Positions 54,374 through 63,664 of a DNA stretch of 64,000 nucleotides are shown one piece after another (positions within the stretch are counted from its first letter, which is position 1; each line of letters starts with the position of its first letter). Under the pieces are notes generated by a model. That model was not told where the DNA came from, did no database searches, and saw only the letters and a program-made list of their open reading frames with translations. This stretch comes from an uncultured Clostridia bacterium (GTDB lineage Bacteria; Bacillota; Clostridia; Christensenellales; UBA3700). Where the stretch lies: positions 1 through 64,000 of the forward strand of contig CAMBZZ010000005.1 in the NCBI GenBank assembly GCA_945872615.1, given 5' to 3'. Both the position numbers and the translations under genes were made by a program.

Positions 54374-56925
54374 CACTTAGCCTCCAACCAATTCTCGCCC
54401 ACGCCGACTTCTGCTTCGAGTTTGACGCTAAGTTTGCATACGTTTTCCATACACTCTTTCATCAATTTTTGCACCTTTTCTACTTCGTTTAGCGGAGTAT
54501 CGACTATAAGTTCGTCGTGCACTTGCATTATGAGTTTTGCCCTAAGCCCCTCTTTTTTAAGAGCCTCGTACACCCTCAACATGGCTATTTTGATTATATC
54601 GCTCGCGCTGCCTTGCAACGGCATATTCATAGCGATACGCTCGCCGAAACTTCTGATATTGTGATTGCTTGCCGACAGCTCGGGTATATCTCTTCTTCTG
54701 CCGTACATGGTAGTGATATATCCGTCCCTACTTGCGTTGCTCACACAGTCCTCGGTATATTTTTTGACTTTCGGATATTTCTCGAAGTATTTGTTGATAA
54801 AGTCCCTCGCCTTCCATACGGGTATGGACAGGTCGTTGGATAGCCCGAAGTCACTAATGCCGTAGATAATACCGAAGTTGACGGCTTTGGCTTGTCTACG
54901 CATATCGGGGTCCACCTTGCTAAGAGGCACTCCCATCACTTGCGACGCCGTCGTTGCATGTATATCCACGCCGTTGTTGAAGGCGTCTATCATAGTCTTA
55001 TCGCCGCTTAGGTGCGCCATCAATCGCAATTCTATTTGCGAATAATCGGCGCATACGAGAGCATTGCCCTCTCCCGCGATATACATCTTCCTTATTTGTT
55101 TGCCCTCGGGTCGTCTTACCGGGATATTTTGCAGGTTAGGCTCGGTGGACGACAGTCTGCCCGTAGCCGTCACGGTTTGCTTAAATACCGTATGCACGTA
55201 CCCCTTCGAATCGATGAGCGGAATAAGCCCGTCCAGATAGGTGGACTTGAGTTTAGTCAGTTCTCTATATCGCAAAATAAGCGGAATGATCGGGTGCGCG
55301 TTCCTCAAACCTTCGAGCACTTCGCTGTTGGTAGAATATCCCGTCTTAGTCTTCTTTCCTCCCTTCAGTCCCAGGTCTTCGAAGAGCACGCTTGCAAGTT
55401 GTTTGGTCGAGTTGATATTAAAGGACTTGCCCGCAAGCGAGATTATCTGACTGCTCAACTCGTCTATTTCTTCGCCAAACTTTTGATTGAGCCTGTCAAG
55501 TACCTTTCTATCCACCCTAAAGCCCTGCTCCTCCATATCGAACAGCACTTCTACAAGCGGCAACTCTATTTCCTTATAAAGTTTATCCAACCCCTTTTGC
55601 TTCATTTCCTCGTCAAGTAAGCCGTTGAGGGCAAAAATATCCTCGCTTTCCACGCTCTTTTTGGCAAGGTACGCGTCGGACAATTCGGACAAGTTTTTGT
55701 AGTTCTTGATAGCGTTGCAAAGGTAGGCTTTGAGCAAAACGTCGTCGTAATTTTTTAAGCCGACGCCCTCGTAAGCAAGTGCGTGCATTACGCTCTTGGC
55801 GTCAAATAGCAGCTTTTTGATTTCTTCGTCCTCGAGATAAGGCTTGATATGTTCCAAAAGCTGTCCGTACCCCAGTCCTTCTCCCAAAAGATTGTCGCAT
55901 ACGACTATTTTGTAGGCTCTATGCTCCGAGGCGCTCAGCGAAACTTCCTCGGCAAGGCTTAGAGCCATGGTCTTATATTTTTTGACGTCGTCAAGTGCGG
56001 TTTGCAAGCCTTGCTCGTCGGTGATTTCCACCACTTCGCACTCGACTGTTTTTACGTCTTCCGTCTTATTTTCTTCGATTGTATTTTGATCTATTTTGGT
56101 TATCAGTTTAAAAAATTCCAGCTCTCTAAACTTTTCCTTGACCTTTTCGCCCCACGGCTCAACGATAGCATTGTCAAGGTCGAATTCTATCGGCACGTTG
56201 ACGTCGATTGTTGCTAGTTTGTACGACAGATACGCCATATCCTTACCGGTTTCCAATTTTTCTTTTAGTTTGCCCTTTATCTCGTCTATATGTTCGTACA
56301 CACCGTCCAGCGTGCCGTATTTGGATAGCAAATCTTTGGCAGTTTTTTCGCCCACTCCCGCAACTCCGGGGATATTGTCGGAGCTATCTCCCATCAGCGA
56401 CTTGAGGTCGATAATCTGAGACGGTACTAGCCCTTCTTGCGCCAAAGCCGCCTCGTCGTAGGTAGCAATCTCCGTTATCCCCTTTTTGGTGAGCAAAACG
56501 GTCGTAGTGTCGTCAATGAGTTGCAAACTATCCCTATCTCCCGTCACGATATAGGTTGGCACGCCGTAGCGCTTGGCAAAAGTACCTATAATATCGTCCG
56601 CCTCGTAACCGTCTAGAGCAACGACGGGGATATTCATCGCCGCCAACACTTCTTTCATAGGTTCCATTTGCTTGGCAAGGTCCTCGGGCATACCCTTACG
56701 GTTGGCTTTGTATTCCTCGTACATAGTTTTTCGGAAGGTAGGTGCTTTTTGGTCGAATACGGCAACGATATGCGTCGGTTGATACTGCTCGATGATTTTC
56801 ATGAGCATATTGACGTAGCCAAAAATTCCGCCCGTAGGCTGTCCCGCCTTGTTACTGAGATAAGGCAAAGCATAGTATGCGCGATTGATAAGGCTGTTGG
56901 AATCCAACAAAACGAGTTTGGTCAT
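54373..56925 (-). CDS. polA: DNA polymerase I
   Basis: 850 aa. 5'-3' exonuclease domain (1-290, starting KLVLLDSNSLINRAYYA), a degenerate 3'-5' exonuclease domain (about 300-460) and the family A polymerase with motif A DYSQIELRL, motif B RRQAKAVNFGIIYG and motif C QVHDELI. The DEDD residues of the proofreading site are not recognisable (TMALSLAEE in place of a D-x-E motif), as in other Firmicutes Pol I. I chose the ATG at 56925. The frame continues 58 codons upstream through the promoter region, which I exclude. Confidence 0.96.
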   Translation of the reverse strand: MTKLVLLDSNSLINRAYYALPYLSNKAGQPTGGIFGYVNMLMKIIEQYQPTHIVAVFDQKAPTFRKTMYEEYKANRKGMPEDLAKQMEPMKEVLAAMNIPVVALDGYEADDIIGTFAKRYGVPTYIVTGDRDSLQLIDDTTTVLLTKKGITEIATYDEAALAQEGLVPSQIIDLKSLMGDSSDNIPGVAGVGEKTAKDLLSKYGTLDGVYEHIDEIKGKLKEKLETGKDMAYLSYKLATIDVNVPIEFDLDNAIVEPWGEKVKEKFRELEFFKLITKIDQNTIEENKTEDVKTVECEVVEITDEQGLQTALDDVKKYKTMALSLAEEVSLSASEHRAYKIVVCDNLLGEGLGYGQLLEHIKPYLEDEEIKKLLFDAKSVMHALAYEGVGLKNYDDVLLKAYLCNAIKNYKNLSELSDAYLAKKSVESEDIFALNGLLDEEMKQKGLDKLYKEIELPLVEVLFDMEEQGFRVDRKVLDRLNQKFGEEIDELSSQIISLAGKSFNINSTKQLASVLFEDLGLKGGKKTKTGYSTNSEVLEGLRNAHPIIPLILRYRELTKLKSTYLDGLIPLIDSKGYVHTVFKQTVTATGRLSSTEPNLQNIPVRRPEGKQIRKMYIAGEGNALVCADYSQIELRLMAHLSGDKTMIDAFNNGVDIHATTASQVMGVPLSKVDPDMRRQAKAVNFGIIYGISDFGLSNDLSIPVWKARDFINKYFEKYPKVKKYTEDCVSNASRDGYITTMYGRRRDIPELSASNHNIRSFGERIAMNMPLQGSASDIIKIAMLRVYEALKKEGLRAKLIMQVHDELIVDTPLNEVEKVQKLMKECMENVCKLSVKLEAEVGVGENWLEAK

Positions 56926-56988
56926 AATTCTCTCTGTGCCACACGATTGTTTGGTAGCGAGTATGGCTAATGTGATGATAATAATTAT

Positions 56989-57017
56989 ATTATATATGAT
57001 TATTGCCGAGATGTCCA
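56989..57017 (-). promoter_or_regulatory. Promoter of polA-coaE
   Basis: TGGACA (57012-57017), 17 nt, TATAAT (56989-56994) on the minus strand; a second TATAAT at 56984-56989 overlaps it. Confidence 0.72.
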
Positions 57018-57047
57018 TTTTTATTTTTAATTTATGGGCGGATATAT

Positions 57048-57077
57048 TTGACTTTTGCGCCCATATTTTGTTATAAA
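57048..57077 (+). promoter_or_regulatory. Promoter of the Na/Pi cotransporter gene
   Basis: TTGACT (57048-57053), 18 nt, TATAAA (57072-57077) on the plus strand, about 85 nt upstream of the ATG. Back to back with the polA promoter. Confidence 0.6.
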
Positions 57078-57165
57078 ATAAATGTAGACCTATAGACAAT
57101 CACTAAGACTTGCTACTTGCAAGTGATATTCATTCGGTGCTATCAGCCGAATTTTGAGGAAAAAT

Positions 57166-58872
57166 ATGAATGCTATTGACATTTTAGAATGCGTCTTGAT
57201 GATGCTTGCGGGCTTGGGCGTTTTTCTCATAGGTATCAAAGCCATGGGCGACAATCTCGAAGCCGTCGCAGGCAATTCTTTGAAATCTATTTTCAACAAA
57301 ATCAGCAACAATAGATTTACGGGCGTAGTGGTAGGCGCGGGCGTGACGGCAATTATCCAGAGTTCTTCCGCCACCACGGTTATGGTAGTGGGCTTCGTCA
57401 ATGCGGGCGTAATGACGCTTACCCAAGCCACTTCTATCATAATGGGCGCCAACATAGGTACCACTATCACCGCCCAAATAGTTTCGCTCCAATCCTTGCC
57501 AATCACGGCGTTTTTTGCTGCTATGGCGTGCGTGGGCGCCTTTATGCAGACCTCCAAAAAGTTGCACGTGCGCAACGTTGGCTCAATCATTGCCGGCATA
57601 GGCGTACTCTTCGTAGGTCTCGACGTAATGAGCGGCGCAATGAAACAAATTGCCGAAATCGAAGCCGTGCGCAACGTACTCAACGCCACCACCAATCCTC
57701 TTTTGTTGTTGCTCCTCGGCGCGGTAATCACGGCGGTAATCCAAAGTTCTTCCGTCACCACCTCCATCATCATCAGCATGGGTATCAGCGGACTTATCGG
57801 TCTCGAGAGCGCAATCTACACCACACTCGGTATCAATATCGGCACATGTATCACGGCGGTGCTCGCTTGCATCGGCTCAACCGTCAACGCCAAGCGCACC
57901 TCGATTATTCACTTGCTTTTCAACTGTATCGGCTCCTTCTTCTTCTTTATAGTGTTCTTGATTTTGGACAAATTTACCAACTTCTTCACTTGGATGTCGG
58001 GCACTTTCAACGGCTCTATCGCCAACCAAATAGCTATGTTCCACACGGCGTTCAACGTTATCACCACGTTGTTGCTACTGCCTTTCGTCAAGGTATTGCC
58101 TAAGCTTGCTACCCTCATCATACCTGACAAAAAGTCGAGCGCGGACGACCAAAAGGACATCATCGAGACGGAGAAATTCCAATTTATCGACAACAGACTG
58201 CTCTCCACGCCTTCCATTGCGTTGGTGATGATACGCAAGGAGATTTTGGCAATGGCAGGTCTCGCCAAAGACAACCTCGATCTCTCCATCCAAGCCGTCA
58301 AAAACAAAGACTTGTCCCAAAAAGAATTGTTTGACACTAGAGAAAAACGTATCGACTTCCTCAACAAGGCAATCACCAAATACACTATCAAGGTATCCAG
58401 CGAGCACATCTCCTACATCAGCGAAAAGGAGAGCGCGTCCTACTACTACGTTGTGTCCAATATCGAGCGTGTGGGCGACTATGCGCAAAATATCATGGAA
58501 TACACCCAAGAGCTCATCGACTACAACGCCGAGTTCTCCGACACTGCTAAGAAAGAAATCGAAGATATGAAGATTGCTATCGACAACCTCTACGACGCCG
58601 TCGTATCGGCATTCGAGAGACAAGACATCACCCAAGAACAGACAATCAAAGACCTCGAAGAAATCGTCGACGACTATAAGGCTAGTCTCGAACGCTCCCA
58701 CCTCATTCGTCTCGGCAACGGTCAATGTAGCGCCGAGTCGGCTAGCGTCTTCCTTTCCCTCGTCAGCAACATGGAGCGTATCGCCGACCATATTCTCAAT
58801 GTCTTCAAGAGCATGAAGCAATACACTCAAGTCACCAAAACCACTCACGTACTCGCTTCTCCAAAGGCGTAA
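57166..58872 (+). CDS. Na/Pi-cotransporter II-related protein with PhoU domain
   Basis: 568 aa. Two inverted-repeat membrane halves, each with a QSSSxTT motif (IQSSSATT near residue 61 and IQSSSVTT near 203), eight or nine helices, then a cytoplasmic PhoU-like helical domain (about 360-550). Sodium-driven phosphate uptake or export control is the family role. GAGG precedes the ATG at 57166. The gene uses C-ending codons more than its neighbours, as highly expressed genes often do. Confidence 0.93.
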   Translation: MNAIDILECVLMMLAGLGVFLIGIKAMGDNLEAVAGNSLKSIFNKISNNRFTGVVVGAGVTAIIQSSSATTVMVVGFVNAGVMTLTQATSIIMGANIGTTITAQIVSLQSLPITAFFAAMACVGAFMQTSKKLHVRNVGSIIAGIGVLFVGLDVMSGAMKQIAEIEAVRNVLNATTNPLLLLLLGAVITAVIQSSSVTTSIIISMGISGLIGLESAIYTTLGINIGTCITAVLACIGSTVNAKRTSIIHLLFNCIGSFFFFIVFLILDKFTNFFTWMSGTFNGSIANQIAMFHTAFNVITTLLLLPFVKVLPKLATLIIPDKKSSADDQKDIIETEKFQFIDNRLLSTPSIALVMIRKEILAMAGLAKDNLDLSIQAVKNKDLSQKELFDTREKRIDFLNKAITKYTIKVSSEHISYISEKESASYYYVVSNIERVGDYAQNIMEYTQELIDYNAEFSDTAKKEIEDMKIAIDNLYDAVVSAFERQDITQEQTIKDLEEIVDDYKASLERSHLIRLGNGQCSAESASVFLSLVSNMERIADHILNVFKSMKQYTQVTKTTHVLASPKA

Positions 58873-58900
58873 ATTAAATCTAAATCAATACTTCAAATGC

Positions 58901-58932
58901 AATAGCCACAGCCATACAAGGTTGTGGCTATT
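58901..58932 (+). terminator. Hairpin downstream of the Na/Pi cotransporter gene
   Basis: A 13-bp stem with one G-U pair (AATAGCCACAGCC / GGTTGTGGCTATT) with a loop of six bases, followed by ATTAATAC. Weak T tract; the next hairpin may do most of the termination. Confidence 0.55.
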
Positions 58933-58940
58933 ATTAATAC

Positions 58941-58978
58941 AAACGAAAAAGTGAGGCACGCGCCTCACTTTTTCGTTT
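58941..58978. terminator. Bidirectional terminator between Na/Pi cotransporter and yqeY
   Basis: A 17-bp perfect inverted repeat (AAACGAAAAAGTGAGGC and its complement) with a four-base loop. The A and T tracts at its ends let it terminate in both directions, for convergent genes. Confidence 0.88.
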
Positions 58979-58988
58979 ACATCCGCTT

Positions 58989-59411
58989 TTACAGAGTTTT
59001 GAGTATCTCGCCCACTCTCTTCATATCGCACTTGCCGTTGAAGTTGGACTTAAAGTACTTCATCACGTTGCCTATAGACTTGTCGTCGAGTTTTTCGATT
59101 TCGGCTTTGATTTCTTCATCGCTCATCATCTTTGGCAGATATTGCGACACGGTAGCTATTTGCACGTCGAGGCTTGCCACCGATTCGGCTCTTCCGCCCT
59201 TTTCGTAGCCCAGTCTTTCCTCTTGCAATTCCTTCTCCACCTTTTGCAAAACGACTATAATATCGCCTTCGGTCAGCTCTTTGCCCTTACTTCTCGCCTC
59301 GATTGTCTGCAACATAATCTTGCTGATTACGGCGTCGTAAGCGTTCATCGCGTCTCTATTTTTCTCTTTCATTGCTTGCATTTTTGCTTTCTTAAAAAAG
59401 TTTATATCCAT
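58989..59411 (-). CDS. yqeY: GatB/YqeY domain protein
   Basis: 140 aa helical protein of the YqeY type, related to the tail domain of the amidotransferase GatB. The VQIATVSQYLPKMMSDEEI segment is conserved. It may bind tRNA, but its function is not established. AGGAGG precedes the ATG. Confidence 0.92.
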   Translation of the reverse strand: MDINFFKKAKMQAMKEKNRDAMNAYDAVISKIMLQTIEARSKGKELTEGDIIVVLQKVEKELQEERLGYEKGGRAESVASLDVQIATVSQYLPKMMSDEEIKAEIEKLDDKSIGNVMKYFKSNFNGKCDMKRVGEILKTL

Positions 59412-59455
59412 ACTATCCTCCTGTACGTTTTTATTTTATCATAAATTTAGCGTTT

Positions 59456-59767
59456 TTAACAACAAAATTTCATAATCAATTCCACCACGAAGACCGCCGC
59501 CGTAGAGATGAGTGCAACGGGCAACAGCCCAAGCTTGCGCCAAGACGCCAATATCGCCGCAACGAAGCCCACCAACGCGCTCCATATCGATGACGTGCAA
59601 TACAATACGGCGGGGAAAATCATCGCCGACAAAATACCGTACGGCATATAGTTGAGCACCGATTTGACAAAGGTATTTTTGATTTTACCCCTAAATATCA
59701 CAAAAGGTAACACCCTAGGCAAGTAGGATACGAGGGCTACTACGGCAATCATTATCAGTAGTTTCAT
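59456..59767 (-). CDS. azlD: Branched-chain amino acid export protein AzlD
   Basis: 103 aa, three or four helices with the YLPRVLPF motif at the N-terminus typical of AzlD. Works with AzlC. The ATG overlaps the azlC stop (ATGA). Confidence 0.92.
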   Translation of the reverse strand: MKLLIMIAVVALVSYLPRVLPFVIFRGKIKNTFVKSVLNYMPYGILSAMIFPAVLYCTSSIWSALVGFVAAILASWRKLGLLPVALISTAAVFVVELIMKFCC

Positions 59768-60645
59768 ACCTCGCCCCCTATGCTATCCGCCTCGTCTTTT
59801 GCCAAGTCGACAGCCTTTTGCTCGTCGCTAATTTCTATACCGTCCTCGCCACTCTCAACGCCGACGTCAATAATCGAATTATCCTCAACGACCCGCTCAC
59901 TCGTTTGTTCGTCTTTACTCTCTTGCTCGCCGTCATTATTTTGCTCGTCCTTGATAGGCGCAACTATAGCCATAATCATCGCCGACACACCGCCCGCGAT
60001 GACGTACACCCAACCGCTAGAGAGCTTGTTGAGATAAGGCGTCCAATAGAAAATACAGCTAATCGCCACGGCAATACCAACCACTCCGAGCACGGCTTTA
60101 TTCTCTCTACAAGTCGGCGTGACTATAGCCACGAACATTGCGTAAATCATAATGCCTAGAGCCGAATAAAGCAATACGGGTATCACGTTTTGAAGAAGCG
60201 CGCCAATAGCCGTACCTCCGACCCAGCCCACGTAAGAGGCGGTCGTCACACCTATGCAGTAACCAAAAGTAAGCCTACCTTTGGTAGAATATATGACGGC
60301 AAAGTTTTCGTCCGTCATACCGAAAGCAATGACCAATCGCTGCCCCATTCCAATATCGCTCGGCAATTTTTGCGCCACCGACAAAGACATCAAAAAGTAA
60401 CGTAGATTTATCATCAAGACGGTAAATGCAATCTCTGCAATACCCGCGCCCACGCTCCATAGATTGACCGCAGCAAACTGCCCCGTGCCCGTAAAGTTGG
60501 TGAGGGATATGAGTATAGGCGCCCACTTGGCGAGCCCGCTCTGCACGGCAGTCAAACCAAAGGCAATTGATACGCTGAGGTATCCAAGTCCTACGGGCAG
60601 TCCCATCTTTATTCCGTCTTTTATCGTCAGTCTTTTTTCCGTCAT
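59764..60645 (-). CDS. azlC: Branched-chain amino acid exporter AzlC, with extra acidic tail
   Basis: 293 aa. Residues 1-230 are a standard AzlC: GLPVGLGYLSVSIAFG, the FTGTGQFAAV motif and the LMINLRYFLMSLS motif, seven or eight helices. A further 60 residues form an acidic cytoplasmic tail rich in Glu/Asp/Ser, absent from most AzlC proteins. No strong ribosome-binding site; TATAAT lies about 45 nt upstream. Confidence 0.92.
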   Translation of the reverse strand: MTEKRLTIKDGIKMGLPVGLGYLSVSIAFGLTAVQSGLAKWAPILISLTNFTGTGQFAAVNLWSVGAGIAEIAFTVLMINLRYFLMSLSVAQKLPSDIGMGQRLVIAFGMTDENFAVIYSTKGRLTFGYCIGVTTASYVGWVGGTAIGALLQNVIPVLLYSALGIMIYAMFVAIVTPTCRENKAVLGVVGIAVAISCIFYWTPYLNKLSSGWVYVIAGGVSAMIMAIVAPIKDEQNNDGEQESKDEQTSERVVEDNSIIDVGVESGEDGIEISDEQKAVDLAKDEADSIGGEV

Positions 60646-60748
60646 TTGTCCACAAAATATCGCCGCATTATTTTAGCAGCGATATTATAATACTTTTATC
60701 TTCATAAAGCAAACGAAAACCGTCCCTACACCGCTAAAATGCCCCACT
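60646..60748. other. Promoter region of azlCD
   Basis: Contains a minus-strand TATAAT about 45 nt before azlC and no gene. The -35 could not be fixed with confidence. It borders the repeat cluster. Confidence 0.35.
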
Positions 60749-61207
60749 ACGTGACCGAACGCACCCACAAACTCGACACAGTATTGCGACGCATATCCGC
60801 TACCGCACCCTTTTGACTGCGTAGATACGAGTTAGGCGAGGAGAACGAGGATTGGGCGACAGGAGCGTACTATATTGCGTACGTGACTGAGCACAACCGC
60901 AAACTCATTAAGCATAACGACGTAGATATGCCGCGAGAGCGACACAGTATTGCGACACATATACCAAGTAGCATTGATTATATTTTGACGGCATAGGTGC
61001 AAGTAAGACAAGGAAAAAGGCAACTTTATCGAAGCGAGCGTACTTGCTCCAATGCGAAATTAGTTGCTTACTCTTAATACTCTCGCGGTGGAGATGCGAG
61101 CAAGACAAGGAGAGTGAGGACGGCGTGAGGGAGCATACTAATTCGTATGTGACCGAACGCACCCACAAACTCGATGCAGTATTGCGACGCATATCCGCCG
61201 CGAGAGC
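60749..61207. repeat. Cluster of degenerate palindromic MITE-like elements
   Basis: The best-preserved element is at 61081-61207 (127 bp) and has terminal inverted repeats of 19 bp: CTCTCGCGGTGGAGATGCG and, at the other end, the complement of CTCTCGCGGCGGATATGCG (2 mismatches). Its centre is an AGCATAC / GTATGTGAC hairpin. A half element at 60751-60800 repeats about 50 bp of its right arm with 2 mismatches. Diverged versions lie at about 60829-60945 and 60995-61078. No protein-coding signal was recognised. Directly abuts the stop of the topoisomerase gene. Confidence 0.78.
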
Positions 61208-61208
61208 G

Positions 61209-63656
61209 TCAAATGTTGTGCTTGCGGGCACTATCAATAACAATCATCGCCCCAATATCTTTAGCCTTCAGTTTGAGTATATTTTTACCTTTGGAGGTGC
61301 GCTTGTCTATTGGGATGTCCTCGGTATTGATAGCAACGCATTCTTTATTCATGCCCACCAAGGCAATATCGTACGGATAGGTCACGAGCCCCACGAACAC
61401 GGCGATTCCCAGCGAGTTATCAAAGAGTTTTACGCCTTTACGGAAGCGCTTAGTCGGCTCTATTTCAGGCAAAATTACGCGTTTGCTGATACCGCTTTCC
61501 ATTATCACGACTATCTCGCCCGCGCCGTCGTTTTGGCTAGCGTAAGCCACGCTGTCGCCCTCGCCGAGCATCACGCCTCTCACACCGCTCGCCTTGCGAC
61601 CTTGTAGAGGAATATCGTCCGATTGAGCGTTGAGCGCCATACCTTGCTCGGTGGCAAAAAAGATATATCCGCTGTCGTCTTGTTTGATTTCCACCCAACT
61701 TAGCACGTCGCCGTCCTTGAGCACGATAGCGGGAGCAAGCGTTTTTTTGTCTGCGCTAAACTCGTCGCCGGCAGTTCTCTTGACCATACCGTTTTTGGTC
61801 ATCATATACAGTTCTTTACCCTTGAGCTCGCTAGGATTGAATATTGCCACCAACTTTTCGTCGCTAGCAGCTTTAGAAATCTTAGATATAGCCGTACCCT
61901 TACTCTTCCACTTGTCGTCGGGCAAGTCGTCGAGGCTAAACACCACGCAGTTGCCCTTGTCGGTAAAGCCTATGATATTGCCGTCGTTGGTGCAAGGCAA
62001 AACTTGCTTTGCGAGGTTAGGTGCCGTACAGTTGACGATACTCTTGCTAGCCATAGCGTAGCTTTTTTCCGTCAAAAATCTCATCTCGCCCTCATAGCCA
62101 AGCACGATAAATCCCTTACGTTCCAACTTAATTTTGCTAAGGTCAATATCCGAGGATATGGTTTCGTGTTCCGCCACGATAGTGGACTTTCTAGGCTCGT
62201 TGTATTTCTTTTTTATTTCGCTTATCTCTTTTTTGACTACGGATAGCTGTTTGCGCTTAGAGTTGATGATAGAATCGAGCTCCTTAATCTTCTCTTTGAG
62301 AGCCTCTAACTCCTCTTTCATCTTATCCACGTCGAGTTTATTCAATCTCTTAAGAGGAACGTCCAATACGGCAACGGCTTGTTTGTCGGAGAGCTCGAAT
62401 CTCTCTCTCAATCTCTCTCTCGACTCGTTGTAGGTCTTGGATGACAGTACTATGTCCACCACTTCTCTTATGTTGTTTACGGCAATCAGCAAGCCTTCGA
62501 GCACGTGCGCCCTCTTTTTGGCTGCGTTGATTTCGTATTGCGACCTCTTGTAGATAATCTCTCTCTGATATTCTACGTAAAATGAAATTATGTCCAGCAG
62601 TCCCATTTGTTGAGGTTTGCCGTTGGCGATAGCTACCATATTGCAGCAGCATGCCGATTCCATTTTGCTCGTCTTAAATAAGCTTGCAAGTGTTCTCTCC
62701 GCGTCGGCGTCCTTTTTGAGTTTGATAACGCAGCGCATACCGCTTCTATCCGACTCGTCGACTATGTCGCTTATCACGCCGAAGACTTCCTTTTTGCTCT
62801 CTCTCAGCGCGTTGATACCCTGTAGCAGTGTGCTCTTTTTGATACCGAAAGGTATCTCGGTGATTACGATATTTTGTTTGTCGCCGTCCTTTTCGATATG
62901 CGTGCGGGCACGGGTGATAATTCTACCTTTGCCCGTCTCGTACGCCTTGTAAATTTCTTCGCTGTCGATGATGATACCGCCCGTAGGAAAGTCTGGCGCA
63001 GGGATATAGTTCATCATCTCTTTTAGCGTAATGTCGGGGTTGTCTATGTAGGCAATTACGCCGTCGATGACTTCGCCTAGATTGTGTGGCGGAATATTGG
63101 TTGCCAAGCCTACCGCAATACCGCTGGTGCCGTTGACTAGCAAGTTAGGGTATCTACCCGGCAAAATATCCGGCTCTTCGAGCGAGTCGTCGAAGTTGAG
63201 CGACATAGGCACGGTATCTTTGTCGAGGTCTCTCAATAGCTCCATGGCAAGCGGCGTCAGTCTTGCTTCGGTATAACGCATAGCAGCAGCCGAGTCGCCG
63301 TCCACCGAGCCGAAGTTACCGTGTCCGTCCACCAACGTACTTCTCACGCTAAAGTCTTGCGCCAATCTTACCAAGGCTTCGTACACCGAGCTGTCGCCGT
63401 GCGGGTGATATTTACCTAAGCAATCGCCGACTATACGCGCGCACTTACGGTGAGGCTTGTCGGGGGTTATACCGAGCTCGAGCATGGTATACAAAATTCT
63501 TCTTTGCACGGGTTTAAGTCCGTCCTCAACCCTCGGCAAGGCTCTGTCGAGAATGACGTATTCGGAATAAGGAATCATAGAGTTGTGTATTATATCCTCT
63601 ACGCTTCCCTCTAATATTCTTGATTTATCTTCTATTATTTCGTTCTTTTTTGCCAT
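61209..63656 (-). CDS. Type IIA DNA topoisomerase subunit A (ParC-like)
   Basis: 815 aa. N-terminal winged-helix with catalytic Tyr128 (MRYTEARL), the [15 protein letters not shown] quinolone-determining region (Ser89, Glu93), a coiled-coil gate, and a C-terminal six-bladed beta-pinwheel. No canonical GyrA box (QRRGGKG) was found in the first pinwheel blade, where ...[13 protein letters not shown] occurs. So it is more like ParC of topoisomerase IV or a clostridial variant than true GyrA. Directly downstream of the partial B subunit (8-bp gap). Confidence 0.9.
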   Translation of the reverse strand: MAKKNEIIEDKSRILEGSVEDIIHNSMIPYSEYVILDRALPRVEDGLKPVQRRILYTMLELGITPDKPHRKCARIVGDCLGKYHPHGDSSVYEALVRLAQDFSVRSTLVDGHGNFGSVDGDSAAAMRYTEARLTPLAMELLRDLDKDTVPMSLNFDDSLEEPDILPGRYPNLLVNGTSGIAVGLATNIPPHNLGEVIDGVIAYIDNPDITLKEMMNYIPAPDFPTGGIIIDSEEIYKAYETGKGRIITRARTHIEKDGDKQNIVITEIPFGIKKSTLLQGINALRESKKEVFGVISDIVDESDRSGMRCVIKLKKDADAERTLASLFKTSKMESACCCNMVAIANGKPQQMGLLDIISFYVEYQREIIYKRSQYEINAAKKRAHVLEGLLIAVNNIREVVDIVLSSKTYNESRERLRERFELSDKQAVAVLDVPLKRLNKLDVDKMKEELEALKEKIKELDSIINSKRKQLSVVKKEISEIKKKYNEPRKSTIVAEHETISSDIDLSKIKLERKGFIVLGYEGEMRFLTEKSYAMASKSIVNCTAPNLAKQVLPCTNDGNIIGFTDKGNCVVFSLDDLPDDKWKSKGTAISKISKAASDEKLVAIFNPSELKGKELYMMTKNGMVKRTAGDEFSADKKTLAPAIVLKDGDVLSWVEIKQDDSGYIFFATEQGMALNAQSDDIPLQGRKASGVRGVMLGEGDSVAYASQNDGAGEIVVIMESGISKRVILPEIEPTKRFRKGVKLFDNSLGIAVFVGLVTYPYDIALVGMNKECVAINTEDIPIDKRTSKGKNILKLKAKDIGAMIVIDSARKHNI

Positions 63657-63664
63657 ACCGTACC

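Noticed and set aside
60749..61207. CRISPR array
   Set aside because: The repeated units are over 100 bp, palindromic, diverged and not separated by uniform spacers. No cas gene was seen.
61044..61607. Plus-strand frame through the repeats into the topoisomerase gene
   Set aside because: Half of it lies antisense to a certain gene and the other half in degenerate repeats; no start signal.
61209..63656. Calling the topoisomerase A subunit GyrA
   Set aside because: The GyrA box was not found in the first pinwheel blade; the more general type IIA (ParC-like) label is safer.
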